This document shows, piece after piece, positions 38,154 through 46,285 of a stretch of DNA of 64,000 nt (position 1 is the first letter of the stretch; the number at the start of each line of letters is the position of its first letter). The DNA comes from Draconibacterium sp. (GTDB lineage: Bacteria; Bacteroidota; Bacteroidia; Bacteroidales; Prolixibacteraceae). The stretch covers positions 124,001-188,000 of the forward strand of contig JADIYN010000006.1 of the NCBI GenBank assembly GCA_016705335.1, read 5' to 3'. The translations under genes and the position numbers were made by a program. Under the pieces are notes generated by a model. It did not search any database. It was not told where the DNA came from and was given only the letters and a program-made list of their open reading frames with translations.

Positions 38154-39488
38154 ATGGATTGGAATAAATTACTTTCAACAAAACGTTTGGGAATGGAAGA
38201 CTGGACGAGTTCCGGCAAAAGTGAAGATCGCACCCAATTTCAGCGCGATTATGATCGCATTATTTTTTCGTCGCCATTTCGCAGGATGCAAAACAAAACG
38301 CAGGTTTTTCCGCTTCCCGAGCATATTTTTGTACATAACAGGCTCACACACAGTCTCGAAGTAGCCAGTGTCGGCCGCTCGCTTGGTAATTTGCTTGCTG
38401 AAAAACTGGTAAGCGAAATACCTGAAAATCCTTTAGCTCCGGAAATTGGTACAATAGTTTCAACAGCTTGTTTGGCCCACGATTTGGGAAACCCACCGTT
38501 TGGACATTCAGGTGAAGCAGCCATTTCAAACTTTTTCGAAAAAGGTGCAGGCAATGAATTTCAATCACTTCTTACTACCGGCGAATGGAAAGATTTTACC
38601 CATTTCGATGGAAATGCAAATGCTTTCAGAATTTTAACCCACCAGTTTAACGGAAAACGACCGGGTGGTTTTGCCCTTACTTATTCAACTTTGGCAAGTA
38701 TCGTTAAATACCCGTATGAATCGGTACAGGCAAAAAAACCAAAATTTGGATTTTTTCAGTCTGAAAAAGAGGATTATAAAAAGATCGCAAAGCAACTTGG
38801 AATCGAATCAAAACCTGATATTCCTGATTTATTTTGTCGTCATCCGCTTGTTTTTTTGGTTGAAGCTGCCGATGATATTTGTTATCAGATAATGGATTTG
38901 GAAGATGCCTTTAAGCTTGGGATTTTAAGTTACAAACAAACAAAAAATCTGTATCTCGGATTTTACAATCCCGAAACTGATAGAAAACAGATCGAAAATA
39001 TTGAAGCGACATTGAAACGGGTTACTGATAAAAATGAACAGATCAGTTATTTGCGTGCCGGTGTTATTGGAAAGCTGATATATGAAAGTACCCGGATTTA
39101 TACTGAAAATCAAAATGAAATTCTGCTTGGAGGTTTTAACGGCAGTTTAATTGGTGCAATGCAAAATCAGCAGGAAGAAGCAATGAATACAGTAAAGGAA
39201 ATTTAATATTCAAAAATTTATGCACACCGTTCGGTGGTTGAAATTGAAATTGCCGGTTATAAAATTATAGGTACACTGCTCGAAGAATTTGTTGGGGCAA
39301 CGATGAATCCAAAAGATTTGTACAGCAGAAAAATCCTTTCTCTTTTGCCTGAACAATATAAAACCGAAATCGATTCGGCATATCTTAAAATACAGTCGGT
39401 TGTTGATTTTGTATCGGGAATGACAGATGTTTTTGCCCTCGATCTATACAGAAAAATAAAAGGAATCAGTTTGCCGGGGGTTGTGTAG
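38154..39488 (+). CDS. dgt: Deoxyguanosinetriphosphate triphosphohydrolase, in-frame stop
   Basis: An HD-domain dGTPase that releases triphosphate from dGTP. The ATG at 38154 (MDWNKLLSTKRLGMEDW) is the right start; translation through the T20 tract further upstream gives a false hydrophobic leader. HD motifs: NRLTHSLEVASVGRSL near 63 and CLAHDLGNPPFGHSGEAA near 105, plus FLVEAADDICYQIMDLEDAF near 240. Translation meets TAA at 39204-39206, yet the same frame goes on with YSKIYAHRSVVEIEIAGYKI, the conserved end of the family, to 39488. Without the stop the protein is 444 residues, the expected length. It is a substitution-type lesion or real nonsense mutation, unlike the frameshifts elsewhere. 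Confidence 0.88.
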
Positions 39489-39618
39489 TAAAGTTGGAAA
39501 TAGTTTGGAATGCAATCTGTTTAAATACTTTTGGAACCCATAAATATGGCAGAAGTTATTGGAAATGAGCTTAGTTATTATTTACATTTAATTTTACAAC
39601 ACAAAATTTAAAAATATC

Positions 39619-40152
39619 ATGGAAACACATTTTATAAAAATAATCGAAACAGCTGTTGTAATCGTTCTTTTAATTGTAACTCACCTTTTTACAAGACGAA
39701 GTATCAACAGTATGCTCAAAAAAATACATTTTACTTTACAACGCCGCAAAGTTACTTTGCGAATGATAAACTTATTGCTCACTATTGCTGCAATTGTTTT
39801 TATTTCAGCAATTTGGGGTGTAAAGCAAACTGATATTGTAGTTTTTATTTCATCGGTAATGGCAATACTCGGAATAGCTTTTGTTGCACAATGGTCTTTA
39901 CTTTCAAATATTACGGCCGGACTAATTCTTTTTTTCAACCATCCGCTCAGAATTGGTGATCATATAAAAATCATTGAAAAGGATTTTATAATCGAAGGAA
40001 CTGTTAATGATATTACTTTCTTTTTTATTCACATAAAAACCGCTGACAAGGAAAAAATCACATTGTCAAATACGGTTGTTCTGCAAAAAACCATTTCAAT
40101 TGTTCCAACCCCTGAAAACGAAATTTTAAAAAAAGTAGAAAATAAAGGTTAA
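39619..40152 (+). CDS. Small MscS family mechanosensitive channel
   Basis: A 177-residue inner-membrane protein. Hydrophobic segments at about 8-24, 49-68 and 70-90 are followed by an MscS beta domain with FVAQWSLLSNITAGLILFFNHPLRIGDHI near 94-122, the core of the channel pore helix and its exit. It lacks the long C-terminal vestibule domain of full MscS, as in the short Bacteroidota variants. It probably opens under membrane tension to release solutes. No operon partner is evident. Confidence 0.88.
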   Translation: METHFIKIIETAVVIVLLIVTHLFTRRSINSMLKKIHFTLQRRKVTLRMINLLLTIAAIVFISAIWGVKQTDIVVFISSVMAILGIAFVAQWSLLSNITAGLILFFNHPLRIGDHIKIIEKDFIIEGTVNDITFFFIHIKTADKEKITLSNTVVLQKTISIVPTPENEILKKVENKG

Positions 40153-40173
40153 ATAATCATTCCAACAGACTAT

Positions 40174-40923
40174 TCAGCAAACCTCCCTGGCCTCTTTCCG
40201 GGAATTGGGACCTGCTGTTGAAAGTTGAGCAATAAGTTTACGGATTGGCATACTTTGCAACCACACTTTTCCGCGGCCACGCAATGTTGCAAGAAAAATA
40301 CCCTCACCGCCAAAAACCATTGAACGCAATCCGCCTGCCTGTTCAATACTATAATCAACTGAAGGTTCAAAACCTACAATACAACCGGTATCAACCCTTA
40401 AAACTTCGTTGTTTAAAACCCTTTCAATAACAGTTCCTCCGGCATGCACAAATGCTTTTCCATCGCCTTCAAGCTGCTGAAGAATAAAACCCTCGCCACC
40501 AAAAAAGCCTGCACCCAACCTTTTATTAAATGTTATTGAAATTTTTGTTCCCAGGGCTGCACATAAAAAAGCATCACGCTGAACAATGATTCTTCCACCC
40601 ATTTGATGCAAATCCATAGGAATAATTGTTCCGGGATAGGGAGCCGAAAATGCTACTGTTTTTCTTCCCCAGCCCTGATTTGTAAAATGGGTCAGAAACA
40701 ATGATTCACCTGTAATTACGCGGGATCCCGCAGCTAACAATTTGTCAAATAATCCGGCACTTGGATTTGAACCATCACCCATTCTTGAGGTAAATGTAAT
40801 TCCGTCTTCCATATACAGCATAGCTCCTGCTTCAGCAATTACTGTCTCTCCCGGATCAAGTCCAACTTCTACAAGTTGCACATCGTGTCCAACAATTTTG
40901 TAGTCAATTTCGTGTGATTGCAT
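40174..40923 (-). CDS. AIM24/TIGR00266 family protein
   Basis: A 249-residue protein of the TIGR00266 (AIM24) family. Typical features: GETVIAEAGAMLYMEDGI near residue 26, repeated glycine-rich beta strands (GAGFFGGEGFILQQLEGDG near 130), and GGLRSMVFGGEGIFLATLRGRG near 190-212. The family forms a beta-roll of unknown function, in some bacteria near tellurium-stress or membrane-repair genes. It has no signal peptide. It is convergent with the MscS gene, 21 bases between stops, and divergent from the RluB gene. Confidence 0.88.
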   Translation of the reverse strand: MQSHEIDYKIVGHDVQLVEVGLDPGETVIAEAGAMLYMEDGITFTSRMGDGSNPSAGLFDKLLAAGSRVITGESLFLTHFTNQGWGRKTVAFSAPYPGTIIPMDLHQMGGRIIVQRDAFLCAALGTKISITFNKRLGAGFFGGEGFILQQLEGDGKAFVHAGGTVIERVLNNEVLRVDTGCIVGFEPSVDYSIEQAGGLRSMVFGGEGIFLATLRGRGKVWLQSMPIRKLIAQLSTAGPNSRKEAREVC

Positions 40924-41035
40924 AGTATTATTATTTTCAATTTATACAGACTCTAAAGATAATCAATTTGATAATGATGAATAAGAATTTTTAAACCGGA
41001 TTTTTTTAGACCTTTGCAAAAAATTAGAAAGCACA

Positions 41036-41971
41036 ATGAAACAGGAATATAACAAAAGGAAACCCGTGGAAAAAGGAGGGAAACAGATCGGGAAAAGTCT
41101 GCCGTCAAAAACTTAGGGTTTTGGTAAAAAGAAACCGGCAGCACCAAGAACTGTGAAAACTGAGGAAAGTGATAAGAACTTTTCGGCAACAGAAAAAAAG
41201 AAAGTTTACCGAAAACCAAAAACGACAGGTTTAAAAAATATTCCAAAGAAAAGTAATCCTACAGGAGAAATGCGCTTAAACCGGTTTATTGCCAATGCCG
41301 GGGTTTGCTCGCGTCGTGAAGCAGATACTTACATTGTTGCAGGAATGGTGACAGTTAATGGTAAAATTGTTACCGAACTGGGAGTAAAAGTTTTGCCAAC
41401 CGATGAAATTCGTTTTGACGGAACAAAGCTAAATGCAGAGAAAAAAGTGTATTTACTGCTCAACAAACCAAAAGATTTTGTTACAACAACCGATGACCCG
41501 CATGCCGATAAAATTGTAATGGATTTAATAAAAGATGCCTGCACGGAAAGAATTTACCCGGTTGGCCGTCTCGACCGAAATACAACCGGATTATTACTGT
41601 TTACAAACGATGGCGATCTTTCGAAACGTTTGACACACCCCAGCCATACAATGAAAAAGGTTTACCAGGTTTCGCTTGACATACCTGTTACCATGGATCA
41701 TATGCAGCAGATTGCCGATGGAATAGAGCTTGAAGACGGACGCATAAATGCCGATGCCATAAGTTATATCAGTAATGAAGAGAAAAATGAAGTTGGGATT
41801 GAAATTCATTCAGGCAGAAACCGGATTGTGAGACGCATTTTCGAACATTTTGGTTATCGTGTTAAAAAACTCGACCGTGTAATGTTTGCCGGACTTACCA
41901 AAAAGAATCTTCCACGCGGGAAATATCGTTTCCTGACCGAAAAGGAAATTCAGTTTTTGAAAATGCTTTAA
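41036..41971 (+). CDS. rluB: Pseudouridine synthase RluB/RsuA family, in-frame stop in the N-terminal tail
   Basis: An rRNA pseudouridine synthase. From nt 41270 the standard layout is seen: S4 RNA-binding domain (MRLNRFIANAGVCSRREADT), then the catalytic domain with the active-site Asp in YPVGRLDRNTTGLLL and the family's GRNRIVRRIFEHFGYRV. Before it lies a Lys/Pro/Gly-rich unstructured tail typical of Bacteroidota RluB. That tail starts at ATG 41036 but meets TAG at 41114-41116 before continuing in the same frame (GFGKKKPAAPRTVKTEES). If the stop is real the enzyme starts later, for instance at GTG 41153, and only tail is lost. Confidence 0.87.
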
Positions 41972-42012
41972 TTCTGTAAATTCAAAATCTCATTCATTTT
42001 AATTTGAATGAT

Positions 42013-42020
42013 TATCTTTG
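42013..42020 (+). promoter_or_regulatory. Promoter -7 box for pheS
   Basis: TATCTTTG, exact TAnnTTTG, 26 bases before the pheS ATG. Confidence 0.6.
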
Positions 42021-42045
42021 TCATTCAATTTAGCAAGACTTTAAA

Positions 42046-43065
42046 ATGTTAGAAAAAATAAAGGCTTTACAAGAGGAGCTTGAAAAAATAGTTGTTTCAG
42101 GCAAGGAAGAAGTTGAAGAACTCAGGTTGAAATTTATAAGCAAAAAGGGTAATATCAGCCAGCTTTTTGAAGACTTTAAAAATGTATCGCCCGAGCAGAA
42201 AAAAGAAGTTGGACAGGCAATAAATACGCTTAAGAATTTTGCTCTTGAAAAAATAAATTCATTAAAAGAATCTTTTGAAAATGATGGTGGCAAAGAATCG
42301 GGCATGGATTTGACAATGCCCGGAGAACCCATGAAATTGGGCACACGTCACCCGCTGTCGTTGGTTAAAAACGAAATAATCGGCATTTTTGGACGACTTG
42401 GTTTTACCGTTGCCGAGGGTCCTGAAATTGAAGACGACTGGCATGTTTTTTCAGCATTGAATTTTCCGCCCGAGCACCCGGCCCGCGACATGCAGGATAC
42501 ATTTTTTATTGAAAAAGATCCTGACGTTTTATTGAGAACCCACACGTCAAGTGTTCAAATCCGTGTGATGGAACGTACACAACCTCCAATCCGCGCTATT
42601 TTTCCGGGACGGGTTTTTCGCAACGAAGCCATTTCCGCACGCTCACACTGCATATTCCATCAGATTGAAGGATTGTATGTTGACGAAAATGTATCGTTTG
42701 CCGATTTAAAACAAACGCTCCTTCAATTTGCCAAAGAACTTTTTGGCGAAGGAACTGAAATCAGGTTGCGTCCTTCCTATTTCCCGTTTACCGAACCCAG
42801 TGCTGAAATGGATGTAAGTTGCTCCATTTGTGGTGGAAAAGGCTGCAATGTTTGCAAGTACAGCGGCTGGCTCGAAATCCTCGGTTGCGGAATGGTTGAT
42901 CCAAATGTACTGGAAGCCTGCAATATCGATAGTAAAAAATATACAGGATTTGCCTTCGGAATGGGAATTGAACGTATTACAATGCTTCGTTACGGAATAA
43001 AAGATATTCGCCATTTCTTTGAAAACGATGTTCGGTTTTTAAGGCAATTTGAATCGGCAACCTAA
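42046..43065 (+). CDS. pheS: Phenylalanine-tRNA ligase alpha subunit
   Basis: Catalytic subunit of PheRS, charging tRNA-Phe. The 339 residues are full length: an N-terminal coiled coil that binds tRNA (about 1-85), then class II motifs 1-3, seen as GTRHPLSLVKNEI near 103, PPEHPARDMQDTFF near 145, RAIFPGRVFRNEAISARSHC near 184-203 (motif 2), and GFAFGMGIERITMLRYGI near 302 (motif 3). A zinc-like Cys cluster (CSICGGKGCNVC) is at about 263. The beta subunit gene pheT is not next to it, which is normal in Bacteroidota. Confidence 0.97.
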   Translation: MLEKIKALQEELEKIVVSGKEEVEELRLKFISKKGNISQLFEDFKNVSPEQKKEVGQAINTLKNFALEKINSLKESFENDGGKESGMDLTMPGEPMKLGTRHPLSLVKNEIIGIFGRLGFTVAEGPEIEDDWHVFSALNFPPEHPARDMQDTFFIEKDPDVLLRTHTSSVQIRVMERTQPPIRAIFPGRVFRNEAISARSHCIFHQIEGLYVDENVSFADLKQTLLQFAKELFGEGTEIRLRPSYFPFTEPSAEMDVSCSICGGKGCNVCKYSGWLEILGCGMVDPNVLEACNIDSKKYTGFAFGMGIERITMLRYGIKDIRHFFENDVRFLRQFESAT

Positions 43066-43243
43066 TAGTTGAATACCAAACTTATTAGTTAAAATTAAAG
43101 TTATTCTTTGTGGATTTTGCTTATGTTGAAATTCACAATATTTAACTATCCTGTAACCCAAACCCTGCAATTTTCTCTGCAGTTTTGCGTTTGATATCCA
43201 TACCTTGCTCGTTAACAATAATTTAACAAAAACTGAGTGCGGT

Positions 43244-43251
43244 TAGATTTG
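43244..43251 (+). promoter_or_regulatory. Promoter -7 box for the small-peptide locus
   Basis: TAGATTTG, exact TAnnTTTG, with TTTA at 43222-43225 as a -33 candidate at 18-base spacing. Downstream in the leader are the dyads TTGTACAA (43270-43277) and AAGACTT-TT-AAGTCTT (43276-43291). Confidence 0.55.
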
Positions 43252-43303
43252 AGGATATAATATGTATTATTGTACAAGACTTTTAAGTCTTTAATTAATT
43301 AAA

Positions 43304-43387
43304 ATGAGAACAATGGAAACGAAAAAAAATCAGAACCAGATAGTTATTACAATGAATTCTGAAGATAAGAAACAAAATTGCCAATGA
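43304..43387 (+). CDS. Short hydrophilic peptide, 27 residues
   Basis: A Lys/Asn/Gln-rich 27-residue frame (starts MRTMETKKNQNQ). Its stop overlaps the start of the next peptide in an ATGA arrangement, a sign of coupled translation, and it lies 53 bases after an exact promoter. It could also be the cytosolic N-terminus of one peptide whose frame was broken by an indel near 43375. Function unknown. Confidence 0.4.
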   Translation: MRTMETKKNQNQIVITMNSEDKKQNCQ

Positions 43388-43479
43388 ATTTAATTATTCC
43401 AATGGTAGCAGGAGCAATTACCGGAACAACTATAATTCTTATCCTTTTGATGGGGATAAAAGTTTTATTTGGCTCTTAA
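43384..43479 (+). CDS. Single-helix membrane peptide, 31 residues
   Basis: A 31-residue peptide that is almost wholly one membrane helix (MVAGAITGTTIILILLMGIK) ending VLFGS. Start ATG overlaps the previous stop by four bases. A terminator follows 38 bases after its stop, so promoter, two short frames and terminator make a closed unit of about 300 bases. It is too short for most annotation tools. It might be a membrane stress peptide or toxin-like; this is a guess. Confidence 0.45.
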   Translation: MNLIIPMVAGAITGTTIILILLMGIKVLFGS

Positions 43480-43517
43480 TTATTTCAAATGAAGTAAGTA
43501 TTTAAAATAAATCACAC

Positions 43518-43549
43518 AAAAAAAGTCCGTAGAAATACGGACTTTTTTT
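43518..43549 (+). terminator. Terminator of the small-peptide locus
   Basis: A 14-base stem including GTCCGTA/TACGGAC with A/T flanks, a GAAA tetraloop and seven Ts. Confidence 0.88.
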
Positions 43550-43611
43550 GCAACCTAACCTAAGTTTGTACAAAGACAATTTCCAAAATCATAAAATTAT
43601 TATTGCACCAA

Positions 43612-44595
43612 TTATTCAAGTATTTTCTCAATCAATGTGAGTTCTTCATCCGAAAACACAATGTTTTTCAAGGTTTCAACATTGTCATCAATTTGTTTTA
43701 CCGAACTGGCACCTATTAAAACCGAAGTAATCCTTTTATCTTTTAAAACCCAGGCAAGCGCCATTTGTGCCAATGATTGTCCGCGTTTTTGGGCAATTTC
43801 ATTGAGCTTCACAATTTTATCATGGGCCGAATCAACATGCTCTTTTTTAAGGAAAACTTCGCGTGTTGCACGGCTCCCTTCCGGGATTCCTTTCAAATAA
43901 CGGTCGGTTAAAAGTCCCTGCGCCAATGGCGAAAACGGTATACAGCCAATTCCTTCTTCTTCCAAAACATCCAATAAACCATCTTCAACCCAACGCACAA
44001 ACATCGAATATTTAGGTTGGTGTATTAAACATGGTGTTCCGAGTTCTTTCAAAATCCGTGAAGCTTCTTTTGTCATATCAGCCGGGTAGTTTGAAATACC
44101 CACATACAATGCTTTTCCTGATCGTACTATCTGATCAAGCGCCATCATCGTTTCTTCCAGCGGCGTGTCAGGATCCGGACGATGCGAATAGAAAATATCC
44201 ACATATTCAAGTCCCATTCTTTTTAAACTTTGGTCTAAACTCGATATCAAATATTTACGGCTTCCCCATTCTCCATACGGACCAGGCCACATCAAATAAC
44301 CTGCTTTTGATGAAATTATCAGTTCATCACGATAAGCACTAAAATCCTGTTTCATGATTTTGCCAAAGTTTTCTTCTGCCGAACCGGGAGGTGGTCCGTA
44401 ATTGTTAGCCAAATCGAAATGGGTGATACCCAAATCGAAGGCACGGTGTAACATTTGCCGGCCATTTTCGAGTTTATCAATATCGCCGAAATTGTGCCAC
44501 AAACCCAGTGAAACAGCCGGGAGTTTCAATCCCCACTTTCCGCAGCGATTATAATTCATTGTATCGTAGCGGTTTTCTTTTGCAACGTAAGTCAT
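43612..44595 (-). CDS. Aldo/keto reductase (YghZ-like)
   Basis: A 327-residue NADPH-dependent reductase resembling YghZ, which reduces L-glyceraldehyde 3-phosphate and methylglyoxal. Features: CGKWGLKLPAVSLGLWHNFG near residue 18, catalytic FDLANNYGPPPGSAEENFG near 59 (Asp, Tyr), SSKAGYLMWPGPYGEWGSRK near 95 with the catalytic Lys, and the cofactor site SSVKQIDDNV near 299. It lies 21 bases after the M81 peptidase gene on the same strand, so they are likely one transcript. No lesion seen. Confidence 0.92.
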   Translation of the reverse strand: MTYVAKENRYDTMNYNRCGKWGLKLPAVSLGLWHNFGDIDKLENGRQMLHRAFDLGITHFDLANNYGPPPGSAEENFGKIMKQDFSAYRDELIISSKAGYLMWPGPYGEWGSRKYLISSLDQSLKRMGLEYVDIFYSHRPDPDTPLEETMMALDQIVRSGKALYVGISNYPADMTKEASRILKELGTPCLIHQPKYSMFVRWVEDGLLDVLEEEGIGCIPFSPLAQGLLTDRYLKGIPEGSRATREVFLKKEHVDSAHDKIVKLNEIAQKRGQSLAQMALAWVLKDKRITSVLIGASSVKQIDDNVETLKNIVFSDEELTLIEKILE

Positions 44596-44616
44596 ATTAT
44601 TATCAATTTTAACTGT

Positions 44617-46181
44617 TTACAATTCATCGGAAGCAGGAACTAACTTTGCTTTCAAATCCGGAGCTGCCATATCTTTGTCCAACGGATACATGGGCCGGTT
44701 AATGCGTTTGTAACCCAGCCTTTCCAAATCCTGATCAACTCCGCCGGGCGTAAGTGCCATAATCCAGCCTTTTCGCATATCATAAAGTTCAGGCACCAAA
44801 TAACCAATTTTCACTACAACGATATCAGTTTCACGTGGGTTCAAACCCAAATTTGTAAAATCTTTTTAGTAATGATAAGGTTTGCGTTTTTTGGTGACGA
44901 TTACTTTTACACTGCCCACTTGCACCACTACTTCGGTTTCTGCGGCTTCGTCACCATTTTCAATGGCTTTTACAATTCCCGATAATTTTACAGGTGGAGC
45001 AAAACGGGCATCCACAGCAGCTCCTGCAAAACCTTCTACTTTATTTCCAACTCCGGCTTCAATGGCTTTTTCAACAAACTCAGGACCGGGTAAGGATGCG
45101 TAAATCAATGATGGACCATTTTCCTTTTGAAATTCAGGACGTTTCAGAATTTCTGTCAATGTCCAGGTTACATCACCTGCTCCACCCGCAGTTGGATTAT
45201 CGCCCATGTCGCTTATAATAAATGGATGTTCTTTACTCGCTATTGCCATATTGAGACATTCATCGAGGGGAGCAACGGGAGCTACAAATTCAAATTTGTC
45301 TCTTACTTCCCAAAAAGCTGTAGCCAGTTCTTCAGCTGCACCTGTAACTGCATTTTTATCATCGCCTGTAACCATTACAACACCCTGGTTGCGTGGTTCA
45401 TCAGCCCAGGCATAACCTATCCAGATGGCAGCATCAATTATTCCCTCCCTTTCAGTAATTGGCGCAACTTTCGCATACAAACTTTTCCCGGGTTCAATTC
45501 GTGTACTTGTTTTTTCGCCGGGCAATAAAATGGGTACAGGAATCCAGGCTTTGTATGCAGGTTTTCCTTCCCGTTTTCCAATCGGTCCAAAAGATTTTCA
45601 AGTGCGCGTTGTTTCGATTCAAGCGCATCTTCATGTGGCGCCAAACGGTAACAGGTAATCAGGTCGGTGTTTTCAGCCAGTCGCCAGGTTACGTTTCCAT
45701 GTAAATCCATTGAAGTTGAAATGATTGTCTCCTTTCCCACAACTTCGCGAATTCGGGTAATAAAATCTCCTTCAGGATCATCCAACCCAACCACGCTCAT
45801 TGCTCCGTGAATATCGAAAAAGATACCGTCATATGGAATATTTTTTTTAAGCATTTCAAGCGTTTCATTTACAAGTGATTCGTAGGCCTCGCGGGTAACA
45901 ATTCCTCCGGGAATTGCATGACCTCGCAATGTGGGAAACCAAACAGCCCGATTTCTGTCAACTGAGTCAGGAGAAAGAAACGGATAATAAGAAAAAATTT
46001 CCTCCCCGCGGCGAACCCGGAAAGCTTCCACACCCGATTGTGCCGGAGAAAAAGTACTCGATTCGATTGCCAGGCCGCATATTGCAACACGTGGAAGTAC
46101 TTTTTCCTGTTTTTTGAGTGTTGAACATGAAAGCAAAAATACCATTGAAGATAAAAGAAGGACAAAAAATAAGTTTTTCAT
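44617..46181 (-). CDS. M81 family metallopeptidase lipoprotein (MlrC-like), lesions
   Basis: A roughly 520-residue member of the MlrC/M81 family, named after the enzyme that degrades microcystin. ATG 46181 opens MKNLFFVLLLSS and a lipobox ending LLSC, so it is envelope-anchored; most family members are not. N-terminal metal-site motifs: ESSTFSPAQSG and FDIHGAMSVVGLDDPEGDF, SMDLHGNVTWR, and YRLAPHEDALES. A missing G at 45570-45572 shifts the frame into PAYKAWIPVPILLPGEK. The C-terminal domain then has a TAA at 44866-44868 inside an otherwise continuous frame (KPYHY then KDFTNLGLNPRETDIVVVK). Peptide substrate unknown. Confidence 0.83.
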
Positions 46182-46260
46182 TTTTCCTGTTTTTGTGTTA
46201 ATCGTTTTGACAGGTAAATATAAAAAGGATTTTCGGGTTTTTCTTTTTGCCATTCTATCT

Positions 46261-46268
46261 TAAATTTG
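46261..46268 (+). promoter_or_regulatory. Promoter -7 box for the sensor/ATP-grasp gene
   Basis: TAAATTTG, exact TAnnTTTG, 18 bases before ATG 46286. The transcript would start only a few bases before the ATG. Confidence 0.55.
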
Positions 46269-46285
46269 TTGAAATTTGCGAAAGA

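Noticed and set aside
39204..44868. Reassigned or suppressed stop codons
   Set aside because: Three internal stops are TAA, TAG and TAA, but TAA, TAG and TGA all end other clear genes here, so recoding is not supported.
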